Positions 1 to 16,679 of a stretch of 64,000 bases of DNA are shown piece after piece. How positions within the stretch are numbered: position 1 is the stretch's first letter; every line of letters begins with the position of its first letter. Below the pieces are notes generated by a model. That model searched no databases. It had not been told where the DNA came from and was given only the letters and a program-made list of their open reading frames with translations. This DNA comes from Mugil cephalus (Eukaryota; Chordata; Actinopteri; Mugiliformes; Mugilidae): contig NC_061773.1 in assembly GCF_022458985.1 (NCBI RefSeq), forward strand, positions 17,828,001 through 17,892,000. Reading direction: 5' to 3'. The position numbers and the translations under genes are program-made.

Positions 1-396
1 AAATCCTGATGTTTGATGTTAGTTCATGTCCTTTTAGTGGTTAAAATTATTTCCCATCAACATTTAGCTGTTGTTTTTTCTTTTAACTATTTAAAAATAA
101 TAATAATGATAATAATTTATTAACAACTCTGTAATGTTCAAGCAGCAGCCAGATATTTGTGCACTTTTCTTGCACTCTTTTTGTTGTTCTTTTTGTCTGT
201 CGCTTTAAAAAGCGACAGATTTTGTCTCTGTGTTAGCCCTGCGGTAGACTAGCGACTTGTGCAGGGTGTACGCCCATAGATATACGTATATAGGTTTATG
301 TGTACATAGACACACTGGTGAGTGTGATAAATCTGTTTTTTTCGCACCTTTCAAAGAGCGATTCTTATTTTGTGAGATTTTATTTTGACGGGTCTT

Positions 397-529
397 ACCG
401 GAAGTCCTCTTCATTTTCCGGTTTTAATCATGGACGCCGCAGGACGGGTTAGCTAGTTTAGCTGGCAGCTCTTATCTCCAGCTCTGATTCGTGTTGAGGC
501 AGCTGGTAGCAGGGATGGACCCGTTATAG
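397..529 (+). promoter_or_regulatory. kctd6: Probable kctd6 promoter and non-coding first exon
   Basis: An ETS/GABP-type site ACCGGAAGT (397-405) lies just upstream of a GC-richer stretch ending in a good splice donor (ATAG|GTAAGA, exon end 529). This is the usual look of a TATA-less housekeeping promoter with a 5' UTR exon, and kctd6 is the next gene on this strand. Two short upstream reading frames are visible: an 8-codon one starting at 430 (MDAAGRVS) and a 4-codon one starting at 514 (MDPL), both closed before the donor. The transcription start is not visible from sequence. Linking this exon to kctd6 is inference from position and strand; a separate non-coding transcript is possible. Confidence 0.5.
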
Positions 530-539
530 GTAAGACCGG

Positions 540-2470
540 ACTTTATTAATGTTTTATCTAATCTGAAAGTGACGGTGTTAATGAATTATTTACGTGTACG
601 CAGTGCTAACTACGTAGCAACATCTAACTCTAGCCAGACTGACAGTTTTTCTTCAGTCTCTGGTGCTGATAATACTGCAACTAAAACACCATCTCTGTTT
701 CTGTCAAGTTTATAACTGTCTCGTTTGGGGACCTATGTGACGTTTTCACATCACAACCTGTAAATATTATAAATAAAATGCAAAGTAAAGTTCAGCTAAT
801 TTGTATAATTAAATCTTCCATTTGATTATAATTAATTCATATTAGGAATAAAGGTCTTTAAAGGTTATTTACCTGTAAGCCTTTTTTTTTTTTTAATAAT
901 TAAACTCGTGCAATATCACTTAGTAAAATACATAGTATGAAAACACTCATTACGCAGGTCATGAAAAACATAATGAATCCTCTTTTAAACCCCTTGTGTT
1001 CAGTGTTGCTTAACTAAACTCCTGGTACACAGTTTTGTTTACATCCCCCGACGTGTGCTTTTAGATCTCTTTTGGAGTTAACTGGAGGGTTCTTTTGTCT
1101 CCACGGTGTAATTGTAGCCAGGAATACTAATTTACATTACAGCCACTTGAGAAACATTCACTCCACTCAGATGATCTCTGTTTCACTAGACTACTCACAC
1201 CAGTTGCCTGGACATCCACAGAATAAGTCAGTCACTTTCAAGCAGGGCTGGACATTGCTACTGATTTTCTGATTCACAAGCTCCAAATTAGATTCAACTT
1301 CAATTCACTTTGAGATGTATCCGTTTCAAAACAGCTGTACTTTGTTATGAAAGAAATTTGTAGTATTTCTACAGTATTTTATCTCTAGTTTTACATCTTT
1401 CATGTTTGTTGACTCTTGTGCAGATCTTTTAAGTCTCAAAATGTTCGCAAATGTGTTTTACATGTAAATCCATAAGTGAGACAGCAAACCAAACTGTCAA
1501 AAATGCAGCTTATACCGTCATCTGTCCACTGCATGATAATGGATCTTTTGAAGTATTATTTTGCATTGTTTGCTAAAAACAATTCCTTGGTTGCTTTGTT
1601 GATTACCCGCCTCTCTAGAAGAGGAAAGGAGCAAAATCTAGGAGGAGAGTTGATCTCTAGTAATTTGTCATAATTGCATAATTGCAGAGTTCGACATCTT
1701 GACCTTACACCCCAACATCCTTCCAAATTTTAATTTATCATACACACTTGCATACATAATTCTAAAAAAAGCTGCAAATCAAATAAATACATAAATTTAT
1801 CCTAACACAAACCACAGCTTTGTGTTAGGAGAAAGATGGTAGCTTATTTGCAGTTTAATTTTTACTATACAAATTACGGAAATGACTGATTCACATGGGA
1901 TCAAGATCACAGACGACCTCCACAATTATTAGAAATTAAAAAGTAAAACTAACACTGTGCAAATGGGGCTTCAGACAGGAGTAGTAAAAACTCTTTATGG
2001 TATTATTGAGACACTGTATAAAGTTAACTTATCATTAATACACATGTGCTTTGCTTATTCTAACTTTTTAATCAAAATGTCCATTAAAAAAAAAAAAAAA
2101 GGCTCTTGAGTTGTTGAATAATTCAGTGACGCTGATTCAGAGCTGGAAACAGCTGCTTCCTGCTGGTTGCTTAAACCACTGCGCTCGAAACTGAAGTGGC
2201 AGACCGGGAAACCAGTCGCAGAGAGTTTCATTCATCTGTTTTGGACGGTTCATTCATTTCTAAAATTTCTGAAACGGCGTCCACAGCTCCTCCTCTGTCT
2301 CACTGGCTGATGGTGTGTGGACACATCAGGGGATACGGGACTATTCGGACCACGGCTGGTCCGGGCTGCGTTTTGATGTCTGGGCTGCAACATATCTCCA
2401 TGGCAACCGTCTGACAAGCCGCTCACCCTCTTTGTTGCATGTGTTGATGGAAACATGGAAACGGTCTCTT
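540..2470. other. kctd6: Probable first intron of kctd6, no gene seen
   Basis: AT-rich DNA with short poly-A/T runs and no reading frame resembling a protein. A possible acceptor (CTCTTGCGACAG, ending 2477) would start the exon that carries the kctd6 initiator at 2526. Nothing else could be assigned. Confidence 0.5.
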
Positions 2471-2525
2471 GCGACAGTCTGAACTGAAGGGAGACGGCAC
2501 GAGACACGTTGGCCGAGGGCTGCAC

Positions 2526-7588
<5,063 letters not shown>

Positions 7589-7744
7589 CAGATGAGCAGC
7601 AGGATGGACTTGGGTCTTCAGACAAAGGCTGAAGAGTTTTTTTAATTTTTTTTTTCTTGATGGTTTTGTCGTCTTGTATTTGTTTTGCACTCTTTGACGT
7701 GACATTTTGAATAATTTGTTCAATCTGTGATGTCACAAAAGCAC

Positions 7745-7781
7745 ATACACACACACACATATATATATATATACTGACTGA

Positions 7782-7813
<32 letters not shown>

Positions 7814-7815
7814 AC
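7745..7815. repeat. (CA)n/(TA)n compound microsatellite
   Basis: CA repeats run into TA repeats, a short unique piece (CTGACTGACACTA), then a longer TA repeat. It lies within the probable kctd6 3' UTR and would form a TA-rich hairpin. Confidence 0.9.
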
Positions 7816-8278
7816 ATGCTTGGATGGATTTTAACTTGACTTTGTCTTTGAAACTATACGTTCAAACATTTCTGGACAGTCTTCAGTCAATCTTAAAGCT
7901 ACAGGAGCATCTAAGGAGCTTCTAACATTGTGGCAATAGTTTTTTTTTTTTTTTGGCCTCTCAGAACCAGGTATATCCAGCACCTTTGAGATGAATTGGA
8001 ATCCAGAAGACGGATCTGTCACTTCACTCGCTGCTAGACATGGACATCACTGGTGCTCTTGTTGCTGAACAAGAAGGAATTCTTAAATCCTTCAACTTCG
8101 GAAACATGGTGGCAACCTGCTCATCATTTGGAATCATGTTATCATATGTGGCTGGAATATTTTGTGTATGTAAAGGAAACTATAAAACATCCTAAGAAAT
8201 GTGTCATAACCATAGACAAACAAAACTTTATACTGTCTGTGGTTATAACTCAAAGTCTATGATTAAATGTTGGTTGTA

Positions 8279-8284
8279 AATAAA
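8279..8284 (+). terminator. kctd6: Candidate poly(A) signal of kctd6
   Basis: First clear AATAAA hexamer downstream of the kctd6 stop, about 690 bases into the 3' UTR. Confidence 0.5.
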
Positions 8285-8914
8285 CATTAAAGGTCTAATT
8301 TGTAAAATTTTAGTGACTCCGATTTGTTGGTAAGAGGTTGTGTGTGGACTGTTTTGCAGTTTGATTTTGTGTTTGGGTGTGCAGGTTGTGGTTCAGTCCT
8401 GTACCCTCAATACCCATCACCTACCAGGGTCTGTATCCTCACCTCACACCTTCCTTTCCAGGGAGAGAGGTAGCTCAGACACCTGACTGACACAATTGTG
8501 TATTTTGGTGGATAGCAATAAAAAGGGATAAGCTAATGGTTAATGTGGTGGCAGCATGGAGGGGTGTGATTCCAGGATGCTGGAACTCACTGTTAAGCCT
8601 TCTTGAGGTGTCGTGGGCCATACTTAACGAAACACTGGTGAAGGAAAGTGTCCACTTGAAAACCCCAATGATGTGCCGCATATTGCTTACTGCTGTTGGC
8701 GAGGCTAGTTAGCTGGTGTCTTCTTGTAGCCAGCTGGTAGCTGACTGCTAGAATGCTGGTCGGTTTTCAGGTCAACATGCCACCATATGGGTCAACTGTA
8801 TGCCAAACAAGGTCAGGCAGGAGTGAGGCAAAAACCACTCAGGACAGTCATACACTCATAAGGAAAGAAAAATAAAGCCTCCCGTTTATACGAATAGAAT
8901 AATGCCCAAAATAA

Positions 8915-9463
8915 TCAACACAACAACCGGGTGAACATCAAGCCTGAAGCCAGCATGGCAGGGAGCACCCAGCTCACTGGCCTGCTTGCAGAACAGTAAA
9001 GGACATCGTTCAGCCTATAGAACCTTACCAGGGTCCCTGAAGAGGCCCAACCAGCTGCCACACAAACATCCTCTAAGGGACCCCCCTTGAAAAGTGCCCA
9101 AAAGTTAACTATCCTCCTGGTGGAGTGGGCCACAGCCCCCCTGGGGGCAGCAGCTCCAGCGGCATCATAGACCAGGGCTATGGTCCGGACAACCCAACAG
9201 GCCAAGCACTGCTTGGACAGGGCATGGCCTCACCTGGCACCCCCAAAGCAGACAAAGAGCTGGTCCATAACCCTAACGGAAGCAGTACAGGCGATGTATG
9301 CCCTTAAGGACCGAACTGGACAGAGTAAGTGCAACCAAGCGGGCTCCACAGAGTCATGGGATGAAGGATGAATGGGCTCCAAAACCTTTGGCCTTACCAT
9401 GAGGGAGGACCAAGGGAGAACCTTCGGCAAGAAGGCTTGGAAGGAGTGAAATGGCAGAGCCAT
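8915..9463 (-). pseudogene. DIRS tyrosine recombinase, two overlapping frames
   Basis: The N-terminal part (9463-9230) and C-terminal part (9205-8915) are in different frames, so at least one frameshift has broken the gene. The family HxxR signature (HSTR, codons at 9127-9116) and the nucleophilic tyrosine in RFYRLN (codon at 9019-9017) are still present. The enzyme would normally circularise and integrate the element cDNA in the nucleus. Confidence 0.82.
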
Positions 9464-10960
9464 CCACCCCCGGTGTCCCCACCGGACCCACTATGGAATA
9501 TCACAGCAGACAATGGGAGGTCTCTTGTGAGGCAAAGAGGTCTACCTGAGTTTGCGAACAGTGCCGAAATGGTGTCCTCAGTCAGATCAAGACATGCTTC
9601 CCCTGTATTAACGGTTGGAAATACACCAAGGCCTGATACACTGCCTCTGCTTTGAGCAAGTTGCTGTGAGTCCCTCTCCAAAAGGGACCACACTGGCCAT
9701 GGGCTGGGTGGTTCTCCCATACTGCCCCCCAGCCTGTCTCTGATGCATCCATTGTTATGGTTACTCTGGAGCACACTGGACCCAGTGCAACACGGAAGAC
9801 AAATTGAAGACAGCGTAACAACCCTCCAGCTATCCTCGAGGGGGTTCACCTTGAGCATGGCAAGCCAACACTGCAGGGGCCGCATGTGAAGCAAACCCAG
9901 TGGCACCACCTGAGACCCTGCTGCAATGAGGCCCAATAGCCTCCAGTCACACTCCACTGTGACGTGCTTGCCCACAGGCAACTGTGACAAGCCGTCCATC
10001 AGCACTGCTGTCCTCTTTATGGTCAGGACAGCTCTCATCAGGTTCGAATCCAGAACCAAACCTAGATATTCCCTTTGCACTGGAACAAGGCAACTCTTCT
10101 CCCTGTTCCAAGGCCAGGCTCGAGGTGACTCAACACCTTCACAATGTCGAGCCGGGCCTGATGCTCTGTCGGTGAGCAAATTAACCACTCATCCAGGTAA
10201 TTCAAGTTAAGAATACCTTTGCGATGAAGAGGGGCCAATGCCACCTCCATGCTCTTTGTGAAGGTGCAAGGAGACAAGGACAGGCCAAACAGGTGGACTG
10301 TATACTCGTATGCGTTGTCCTGGAAGAAAAAACGCCTTTGTTTATCGGAATGTGGAAGTATGCATCATGCAGGTACACTGTAGTGAACCAGTCCCCACAG
10401 CGTATGGATGACTGAGGGCTTGACAGACGAACAATGCGAAAAGGGAGGCGCTTCAGGAAGCCCGTGAAGAGGTATCCCCAACTCCAGAGAGAGACTCCTC
10501 CTCGGACTGGGGGTCATCCAGATCTTCGAATTCGAAATTGTCAGAGGCTGTCACAGAAAGAACATCATGCAGAGATCATGCATTCCATGTGGATGCTGAG
10601 TGAGTATAAGCACCCGTACCGGCTGCCACAGTTGCACAATCTCCACCTCCCTCCCGGAATGCCTTGTCTTCCGGGTGTGCTGCAGCGGATCACACACCAC
10701 TCGCATCTCCCTCGCATCCTGCTGACCCAGGTCAAGCGAAGGAGAGGCAATCCCAGTCGTCATGCGACATGGCAAAGACTGCCCACCAGAATCCGTGTGG
10801 AACACAGCCTCAGGTAGTGTACAACCTGATGGATGCAGCGACTCCTCTCGGCTCCAAATACGCAAGTGAAGCAAGGCTTCTTTCTGCCTTCGAAATGGCA
10901 AGTGACACACTCACCTGTGTCCCCATAGACACAATAGAGCATTTCTAGCAAGTTACTCAT
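8915..10960 (-). mobile_element. DIRS-like tyrosine-recombinase retrotransposon, degenerate
   Basis: Read on the minus strand the order is reverse transcriptase, RNase H, tyrosine recombinase, as in DIRS elements. RT pieces lie about 10390-9990 (LHDAYFHIPINKG, then FTKSMEVALAPL, YLDEWL in place of the usual YLDDW, and REYLGLVLDSN). RNase H is at about 9790-9590 (TITMDASETGWGAVW and LLKAEAVYQAL). The recombinase is at 9460-8915 (CPVRSLRAYI, DQLFVCFGG, then HSTR and FYRLN). The region 10960-10400 may be remains of gag. Frameshifts separate the blocks, so no full protein is encoded. I did not identify the split terminal repeats. Confidence 0.87.
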
Positions 10961-11129
10961 CTAGATACTCTCTTTACACAGGTCTATTATAATAATATTA
11001 TTATTTATTTTTTAATTAATTAATTCTGTACATTTTCTGATTACATTGTTTATCTTATTTGACTGGATAACACATAGTAATACTAATATTATTTTATCTT
11101 TCTATTTACTTGTGGTTTTTTAAGAATGT

Positions 11130-11205
11130 TTCTTTTATGTGCAACTAAGCTACTGTGACCAAGTAATTTCCCTTGTGGATCATTAAAGTCTAAGTCTAAA
11201 AAGTC
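11130..11205 (+). repeat. LINE-type 3' tail
   Basis: The sequence ends in TTCCCTTGTGGATCATTAAA followed by short direct repeats of TAAGTC. A reverse-oriented relative lies at about 47765-47830. Fish non-LTR elements commonly end in such a body plus a simple-repeat tail. The body of this copy was not recognised. Confidence 0.5.
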
Positions 11206-11209
11206 TACT

Positions 11210-12270
11210 CGTTTTCCTTACAAAGAGTGCCTGGATCGTCTGTGTAAGGGTCATTTTATGTGTTACGTGTCACTTTTACTGCTGAACTCTCACATATTAC
11301 ACAAAGTTTGCTCCAGTAGATTTTGTTGTGCCGTGTTGTGCTTGTTTTTCCTGTGTGTTCACTCTGTTTCCTTCCTGTTTGCTTCTGTTTGTCTGTGCTC
11401 GGAGGACAACCTCTGCAAAGGACAACCTCTGCAAAACTTTTTTCTTCTAAAAACTACAACTACATTGTAGTTTTATTCTTCATCTAGATACAAACTAGAT
11501 TGTCAACTACTAGATAATCTACCAACATAACTACAGTAAACATCAGACTGTGGATTGTTGCGTTGTGTCCATGATTGACAGTAATAGATCGATGATTCAT
11601 TCAGTCAAGTATTTTTCTCCTATTTTTTTCCAAACTGTTTGCAAAATGATTCTGCAAAGCTAACCAGTTACTATATCAGGTAATTAGTATTCAGGTATCA
11701 GAGTGGAGATTGGGATTGGCTCCTAAATCTATTTTTTCTTCTTCTAATGTTTGTGGTATTTTGCTTGAAGCTGTAAAGGAACTGAGGGTTTACAAACCGG
11801 AAAATGAGAAAAGCAAAAATTATTCCCTCCCTCTTGAGATGTGAGCAGAGGAGACAAGTAAGTCGAAGCAATTGGTGTTAACAAAATGAGAGGCTGTGAA
11901 TTAGCTAAGTCATTTTAAGCCAGCATTGATAAATAACCATGTGCTCCATCACATTTCCATTTTTGACGTAATATTTAATTCACATATCACATAGTGCCTC
12001 CGGTAAGTCTTCTCGGTCCTCTTTCCACATGATACATTTAAAGAATTGTCATTAGATGCGGGGTTGTTGCATAATTGTGAATTTTAAAATTTTATTACAG
12101 ATGTGAACCACTGGAGTTCTTTTGTTTTGGAGGAACCTGCACCAGAGATGTCATATTTTAGGAGAACCTATCCAAGATAAAAAACCTAACTTCTTTTTGA
12201 AATGTTTTCCAAAATCCAGTCTTCAAAAGATCACTGGAGATAAGAAATGGCTTCTACCATTAGGTAGAAC
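11210..12270. other. Intergenic, nothing assigned
   Basis: AT-rich DNA without a protein-like frame, splice pattern or repeat that I can name. Confidence 0.5.
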
Positions 12271-12560
12271 AGGGGCATCAAACTCACTTCAGTTCAGGGG
12301 GCCACATACAGTCCAATTTGATCTCAAGCCGGTCAGACCAGAAACATAACAGCATAATAACCTGTAAATAACAAAAACTTTCTTTGTTCCCTTTGTTTTA
12401 GTGCAGTGAAGTACAAGTAAATATTTACGCTTTATGAACTATTTATTAACAAAACATTTAATGAACATAAAAGCAATTTTGGTACATTGCTGGGTCACAG
12501 TATTGAGTAAAAATTCTACTCTAACTAAAATAGTGGCCTCTCATGGATTTACTTTTTTTT
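12268..12560 (+). repeat. hAT-like non-autonomous element
   Basis: Starts with CAGGGGCATCAAACTCACTT, like the CAGGGG...CAAACT ends of hAT elements, and continues GGGGGCCACATACAG. A diverged relative occurs at 16320-16600. No transposase is seen. Confidence 0.5.
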
Positions 12561-12569
12561 AAAATTAGC

Positions 12570-14015
12570 GGTTACTTTTATTGTCTTCTGTGTCATTTCC
12601 ACACTCACACTGCCCAGACTTTGCCCTACTTTTGATAAAGTACAACTGTGCTTTGTACGGTTTTTCCACTAAAAGGTGTTTTGCGAATGAGTTATAACTC
12701 GTGCAAAGTCTCGTTTCGCAATATCCCATAACGCAAGACTTCACTTTGAGGAATATGGACTTCAAATGAACTGGTCACATGACCCCCTGCTTCATCTTGA
12801 TGCTACACTTTTACATCGATACGTCTGCAAAAAGCCACCTCATGAGAGCTTAAAAATGTTTTATCGTTTTTCGAAATGTAGGTGTTTCCATTACCATTTT
12901 TTTTTTTTTGCGATATTTAGATTTTGTGCATTTGTAGGGGTAATGGAAACACAGTAAGTGTGAATCAGACCTGGAGAAATGCAAACCCAACAGTGGGTGG
13001 TCTTTACAAACTTGAAGCCCAATCAAATGCTTTGATTGCATCATTGACACCCACTGACTTCAAAGCTGCATGAAAAACACAGCCCCCGCTTTCTTTGGCT
13101 GGCATAAGTGTGTTAACTCAACAGGGATCCTGACAGGCTTCGGTTAAAAAAAGTTGCTGTGTTGTCCAATCAAATATATTGGACACATATTTAGTTATTT
13201 ATTGCGAACATTCAAAAGAAAAGAAATGCATCAAATGTATATACAATTGAAAAACAAACAGAAGACAGACTTCCAATATATTACTTCCAATAAGTAACTT
13301 AAACTACTGGCAACATTCACATTCCTACTGGACTGCTTAGAACTATATTTCTACTTCTATGAAGAATGAAATTATTATCAATGTGAAGTCATGACTCACC
13401 AGGTTTTGTGACTTAAAAGCTTTAAAACTCACAGATGTATCCCTGGAACAAACCTTTTTTCATTGCAACACTGCTCTGTAAGACATAATGACACGTAATG
13501 TCTGAAATGTTCCTTCATGATTTTAGCTCTTGTACAAAGTATTTTTTAGTGCATGTTATTCTGTAAAGATGACATCTTTGATCATCGGAAAGTCTTTGAT
13601 TCAGCCGGCGCTATCTCAGTATCTCCCCTCCCACCTGTTCTCTCAGCATGAATCTTTATGACTTTGGTAATCCCCTCACTTTTCATCTCTCGTCACCAGC
13701 TGCCCAACATCAACTTCTACAACACTTCAGTTATTGACAGTAAATGAGACTGGATGAATTTCTCACAGTCTCAGCTACTTCAAAACTAATGCTTAAAATC
13801 TGTGTCCTATCTTGGCGCTAAACTAAAAATGTTAGCATATTGAACTATTACTCAAACTCTTTGCTGGTCCTGAATGCAGCTTTCCACTGTTTTCTAGTCC
13901 CTGCTCTTGAGCACAGCCATGTGCTGTTCAGCATTGTCACAGAAGGTATTGCGGGTGAGAGAAAGGCATTTAAGTTAGCTAGCTGGCATCAATAACAACA
14001 ATATAACAAAAATAA
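12570..14015. other. Intergenic, nothing assigned
   Basis: No coding frame or RNA gene recognised. Contains an interrupted poly-T tract near 12898-12909 and ordinary AT-rich DNA. Confidence 0.5.
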
Positions 14016-14065
14016 CAGTTGACCAAAAATGGAAGAACCAACAAACTCAAGATAACATTTCAAAA

Positions 14066-14183
14066 ACAGAAAACGAGGGGACGGGTGCCTGTTTGATATG
14101 CAACAAAACAGCTGCTGCAATGAAAGAGTGTAATGTACAACGACACCATGAAACCAAAATCAAGAAGAAACTAGCAAGAGGTT
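14066..14183 (+). pseudogene. BED-type zinc-finger remnant of a hAT-like transposase
   Basis: In frame from 14066: ACLICNKTAAAMKECNVQRH followed by HETK. The Cys-x2-Cys and His-x4-5-His spacing and the CNVQRHHETK motif match the N-terminal BED finger of hAT transposases and their domesticated relatives (GTF2IRD2/FAM200/ZBED type). Upstream and downstream frames are disrupted, and no dimerisation domain could be followed, so this is a fragment. Confidence 0.6.
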
Positions 14184-14839
14184 TTGGTCCTCACAGAGCA
14201 CAGTCTCCAGCCAGAGGAGACTGTGTCCAAAAGTTTTTATCCAGGGTGGATGAAGCTAGCCGGGCATAGCCAGAGTCTGGGGACACTCGATTGGGACTTG
14301 ATTTATGGAGTGTATTTCAATGGATACTGAGAAAAGAATACCTTTGAGTGCAATTGATTAAGGCGTTCTCAACAAATGCCTTAATCACTATTAACTCTTT
14401 GTCCTTTAAAGTTATTTCCCTGTCTTTTGACGTGGCAGTGAACTCTGAACAGTTTCCTGCTTTGTGAACAAATTCAATATTGCATAAAGCAATATTTTTC
14501 AGCCACAAACATTAACTACGATCTCTCCTTAGACGGTTTATGGGAAAATGGCAAATACCAATCAACAACTTTCACAGCAGAATGACTGACATGCTACAGT
14601 CTGTTTTTGTCTTTGGTAGTGCCAAAAGCAGAAGCATACTAGAGGATGATGATGGAAGTGAAGATGGATGCAATGGTACAGGCGTACATGTACACCATCA
14701 TTATCTTTGGCCTCTGTTGTTCTTTTTTGGTTAGAAACCTGCAAAACTTACAGTTGAGGGCCAGGGTTATGGTGGTTCCCAGGGAGTAGAAAGGACTCTA
14801 TTGTGTTGATTGGAGGGCGATAACATGACAGGAGGAAGT

Positions 14840-15375
14840 GGGAGTTGGGTTACCAAGTGGCAACTTCCGGTTCTGAGCAATGAAGCACATGCGGAAGTGC
14901 AAAAACTTGCAGTTCATCAAGTGGCTGCTTTAGGCTGGCTCCAAAGGATAGCAAATTCCCATAGACCCCCCATGCTAAAACTTTACAACTTTACAGAATT
15001 ATTAAGCATGTTTACAGCCTGGTACATAAAAAAAAAAAAAAAAAAAGATTTTGGTCTCAATAGTTTATTTGACTATTCTTGAAAACTGCTCGGGGGTACA
15101 TTTCTGTCTATCTCATTGATTTATTTTTTATTAAGGTTTAAGATTCTGCATAATTAAGGGCATTCCAGCTTTGAGTGACCGGCGGTAGCCTGAGCTAACA
15201 GGCAGCAGACAGTTGGGTGGGTCTCAGTGTCTGACGTGACACCCATATCCATATTTAGAGTATCTGAGTGTTGCACAGAGTAAAGCTCACCCAACATGGT
15301 GACTACGGGCTCCGCCCCTTTGGGCTTCATTTTCGAGGCTCAGAATCCAAGGGTTTGTTCATAGTATAGTCAGTG
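14840..15375 (-). repeat. Composite interspersed repeat, copy 1
   Basis: On the minus strand this reads CTTGGATTCTGAGCCTCGAA near 15350, then GGTCACTCAAAGC near 15175, then GGTCTATGGGAATTTGCT and GATGAACTGCAA with TTTTTGCACTTCCGCATG near 14975-14890. The same blocks, in the same order, are found on the plus strand at 38380-39590. It contains a poly-A-rich stretch at 15029-15046. Class unknown; it resembles a repeat family I know as abundant in percomorph fish. Confidence 0.65.
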
Positions 15376-15429
15376 GGTTGTGCCTGTATCTCCTCTGATA
15401 TCACAGCAGTAGTTTGAGTGGTGACTAGT

Positions 15430-15720
15430 CACCAAATTAGACTCATTCCCATCAAAGATGAGATCATTGAGGGTGGTATCATCCATAAACGTCAGGATGA
15501 CTGGAGGTGACACTCTAAAGGAAGAGGAGGCACATAGTTACAACCAAGATGCAGCCACCAATCAGTCTCCAATCAGTCAAGAAGTCAGGCGCAATCAATG
15601 CCGGCTTCTCTAGCTTGTCCTGCAACAGGGTCACGATAATGGTACTGAAGACCAAGCTATGATCACTACCTCGACCCTGGCTTCCTGTGGAGTCCAGGTG
15701 CTACAAGGACTCCATGAAAA
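15430..15720 (-). mobile_element. Possible LINE reverse-transcriptase fragment
   Basis: The minus strand around 15500-15430 encodes FMDDTTLNDLIFDGNES, similar to the FADDT box of fish LINE reverse transcriptases. The flanking sequence did not give further convincing RT motifs, so this is tentative. Confidence 0.35.
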
Positions 15721-16089
15721 TGTTGTGAAATGATGGGGGAGGGGACATCTGAAGTGGGTGGATGTGAAGAGGCCCAGCCCCTTGCTGTGACAGGAGAAGG
15801 AGGAGCCAGTAGACTGCTGCCAGATGGTGAGGTGGGGGATGGTGACAGGATTGCTCCATTGTTAAAGAGAAGTCAAACTCATTCAGACTCATCAGTGGAT
15901 TGCAGGACTTTGAAACTGTGGCCACTTTCACACGTACCAAAACAATCCTCTTTTCTTCGGTTTCTTCCGGTTGGTGTCATTTTGAGAATTTCTTAAGGTC
16001 AAACCATTGCAAAACATTATGTAGTTGTAGGCTGTAATACCTATCCCTAGGCCTATGGGTGGCACTGTTTCTGCTACAGAACTCAGCCA

Positions 16090-16111
16090 AAAAAAAAAAA
16101 AAAAAAAAAAA
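16090..16111. repeat. Poly-A tract
   Basis: A run of about 22 A following GCC. May be the tail of an unrecognised retroposon. Confidence 0.8.
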
Positions 16112-16319
16112 GAAGCGGGCCCCATATACGAACTTACAGTCCGGAACAGTCCGGAAACCTTTTCAGCCCATTATAGTTTCTTTTTTTCACACATATGAAA
16201 AAAAGAAACCGCAGAGTCTCCATTTGTCTTTTTCATCCTGGGACCTTGATTCAAAAAGTTGCACTCCCAGATCTGTCAAGGCGGTCGGCAGAAACGTGCA
16301 AGACGACACGACAGTCTAT

Positions 16320-16640
16320 GGCAGGGTTGTCTGACTCATCTTAGTTCAAAGAGCCCAATTTTATGCCCTTCCCTTTGTTGTAATGCAGAGAAGTACATTA
16401 TGATTTTTTTTTTTTTACATTTCCTTTCAGAAACTATATCATAGACAACCAAAGAAACTACAATTTTAGCACATTGCTGTTTTATTTCAGTATCATGTAG
16501 CAACTCTTGCTAAGACGGTTCGCCTCCTAGTGGAAAAAATAGGAACTCTCTTACTTTCTTCCATTTATTGAAAAATTGCAGTCTTCTTGGTCACTTTTGC
16601 ACTTTGGCTCGCAGACTGTATAAAGATTTTTTTCGTTACT
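16320..16640 (+). repeat. Second, diverged hAT-like repeat
   Basis: GGCAGGGTTGTCTGACTCATC, then TTAGTTCAAAGAGCCCAA and TGCAGAGAAGTACA, parallel the element at 12268 block by block. No coding capacity. Confidence 0.4.
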
Positions 16641-16679
16641 GTTTTTTTAAGAGGTTAAGCCGCAAACAAAACAAAATAT

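Larger units (their letters stand above)
7589..8284 (+). other. kctd6: kctd6 3' untranslated region
   Basis: Follows the TGA at 7586-7588. It contains a CA then TA dinucleotide microsatellite (7745-7815) and a candidate poly(A) signal AATAAA at 8279-8284. No other reading frame of interest. Confidence 0.65.
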
